The notes under the pieces are model-generated. The model worked only from the letters and a program-made list of their open reading frames with translations. It ran no database searches and had not been told where the DNA came from. The translations under genes and the position numbers were made by a program. A stretch of DNA of 59,372 nucleotides, from positions 60,787 through 120,158 of the forward strand of contig KN832906.1 of the NCBI GenBank assembly GCA_000827325.1. The letters run 5' to 3'. The DNA comes from Oidiodendron maius Zn (lineage: Eukaryota; Ascomycota; Leotiomycetes; Myxotrichaceae). This document shows positions 58,502-59,372 of the stretch, in pieces (position 1 is the first letter of the stretch; every line of letters begins with the position of its first letter).

Positions 58502-58849
58502 TCTGCATCAGGCCCTGATGTAATAGGAAAAGCGATAAATTTAATTATGAGGGTTTTGTTTCTGTAGGAAAGTTTGAATACGAATGATTTATTAGTTGTG
58601 GATTAAATCATCACAAAATCTTGGAGGCTCCTTCGGTTTCAGATTATTCGAAACATTGCTCCTCGCCTGCCAAGCATTTACGCGCCGACCACCGTCGAGG
58701 GCCGAATTTGAATGCGCCAAACATCGTAATATTTTAAGATGCGTAGGCCAATCAGTGGTAAGTATCCGGAAGGTTGCGAAAGCTTTTCCATTCGTATTAC
58801 GTGGATGAAAAACCACTTGCACTTTCCTTCACCTCTAAAGTGTGAAGCG
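58502..58849. other. Promoter of DUF6594 gene
   Basis: No gene seen. It borders the repeat-rich left end of a MULE-like element. Confidence 0.45.
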
Positions 58850-59063
58850 GTATTTAATGGCTCGTGTTACATTCGCACCACAAGAGATGACTAAGATTCG
58901 CACCACCGCATATCAATTACCCTTTTCGGCTGTATGTAGTGCGAATATTATTAAGATTGCCTCTTTCGGACTTTGTAGTGCGAATATAACTAGCGTATCC
59001 CTTTACGGCTAGCCCCTCTTTGCATGTTATTACGGAACATAGGCTCTTAATAGCCCTGAATCA

Positions 59064-59143
59064 AATACAACCCTCTTGAAGCTTGATTACAGCCCTCTTG
59101 AAGCTTGAATACAGCCCTCTTGAAGCTCAAATACAGCCCTGAA
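59064..59143 (+). repeat. 22-base tandem repeat, about 3.5 copies
   Basis: Units of the form ACAGCCCTCTTGAAGCTTGA repeat with few changes directly before the transposase ATG. The last unit is partial (ACAGCCCTGAAA). Confidence 0.85.
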
Positions 59144-59144
59144 A

Positions 59145-59372
59145 ATGAATCAATTCAGCCAATTCGACGTTTCTGGCCCCTTTTCTCAACCACCACCAGC
59201 GCAGCCCCTGACCAGCGTGTCTGACGCGTTATCCCTGCCACCTCTAGCTACCTACCCCTCCAGGGAGGCCCTTTTTGAGGCTATTCAGAGCTGGGCTAAG
59301 CTACAGGGGTATACCTTTACTGTAGGCAAAAAGCAAGCGTATCCGTGATGGGCGTCAAAAGGTATATTACGC
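59145..59372 (+). pseudogene. MULE-like transposase, N-terminal part, frameshifted
   Basis: It starts MNQFSQFDVSGPF, then a Pro-rich linker and YPSREALFEAIQSWAKLQGY, the FAR1-like DNA-binding start typical of fungal MULE (Hop-like) transposases. The frame then stops at a TGA (59346-59348). In the next frame KRIRDGRQKVYYA continues the family pattern, so one extra A in the AAAAA run at about 59327-59331 breaks the gene, or the run is miscounted in the assembly. The catalytic domain would lie outside the window. Confidence 0.6.

Larger units (their letters stand above)
58850..59372 (+). mobile_element. Left end of a MULE-like (Hop-type) DNA transposon, truncated by window end
   Basis: Subterminal repeats ATTCGCACCAC (58871-58881, 58896-58906) face near-inverted GTAGTGCGAAT (58936-58946, 58975-58985). 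A tandem array follows, then a transposase start at 59145. The exact terminus is not resolved and the right end is outside the window. Confidence 0.55.

Noticed and set aside
1-59372. CRISPR array, rRNA genes, riboswitches
   Set aside because: None seen; the spaced repeats at 58871-59143 have irregular spacing and similar spacers, and belong to a transposon end.

Overview
The window reads as a filamentous ascomycete (Pezizomycotina) chromosome segment, most likely Eurotiales. The genes carry short 45-70 base introns with GT..AG ends, the protein families are typical of that group (Zn2Cys6 regulators, DUF7702, DUF6594, F-box/ankyrin proteins), and the transposons are AT-rich with TGG to TAG and CAA/CAG to stop changes, the usual mark of repeat-induced point mutation (RIP). 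Genus is an inference. All exon boundaries were placed by eye from reading frame, splice signals and remembered family similarity; no search was run.

Layout. 1-7,490 is a transposon graveyard: two RIP-degraded pogo/Fot1-type elements, then a degraded Ty3/gypsy polyprotein whose reverse transcriptase is split by a younger, lightly mutated pogo-type element (4932-6824, TA target duplication). 7,970-12,300 holds a hotdog thioesterase, more AT-rich DNA, a broken tyrosine-recombinase-like (DUF3435) fragment and a possible solo LTR. 12,335-27,000 is ordinary accessory sequence: a Zn2Cys6 regulator, a coiled-coil protein, a DUF7702 membrane protein, an ankyrin relic, a metallo-beta-lactamase-fold hydrolase, an F-box/ankyrin gene with one frameshift, and a CCC1-type transporter.

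27,400-38,200 is a catabolic block: a secreted phosphoesterase, then a large six-hairpin glycosidase divergent from an MFS transporter, followed by a Zn2Cys6 regulator and a small SnoaL/NTF2-like protein. The glycosidase/MFS promoter contains a cluster of CGGGTA palindromes that look like operators. 39,146-40,616 is a Tc1/mariner-like element with long perfect inverted repeats.

41,087-49,442 is probably an N-acetylglucosamine/amino-compound module: a hexokinase-family kinase divergent from glucosamine-6-phosphate deaminase (nag1), a Zn2Cys6 regulator ending 43 bases from nag1, and an APC permease. CCGG-type inverted repeats recur in the promoters of all of them. A further Zn2Cys6 regulator (51,608-54,082), a divergent SDR dehydrogenase / P-loop kinase pair (54,694-56,737) and a DUF6594 membrane protein follow. 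The window ends in the start of a MULE-like transposase.

The most interesting candidates are the two self-contained regulated catabolic modules with their putative operators, the SDR/kinase pair, and the nested transposon chronology.
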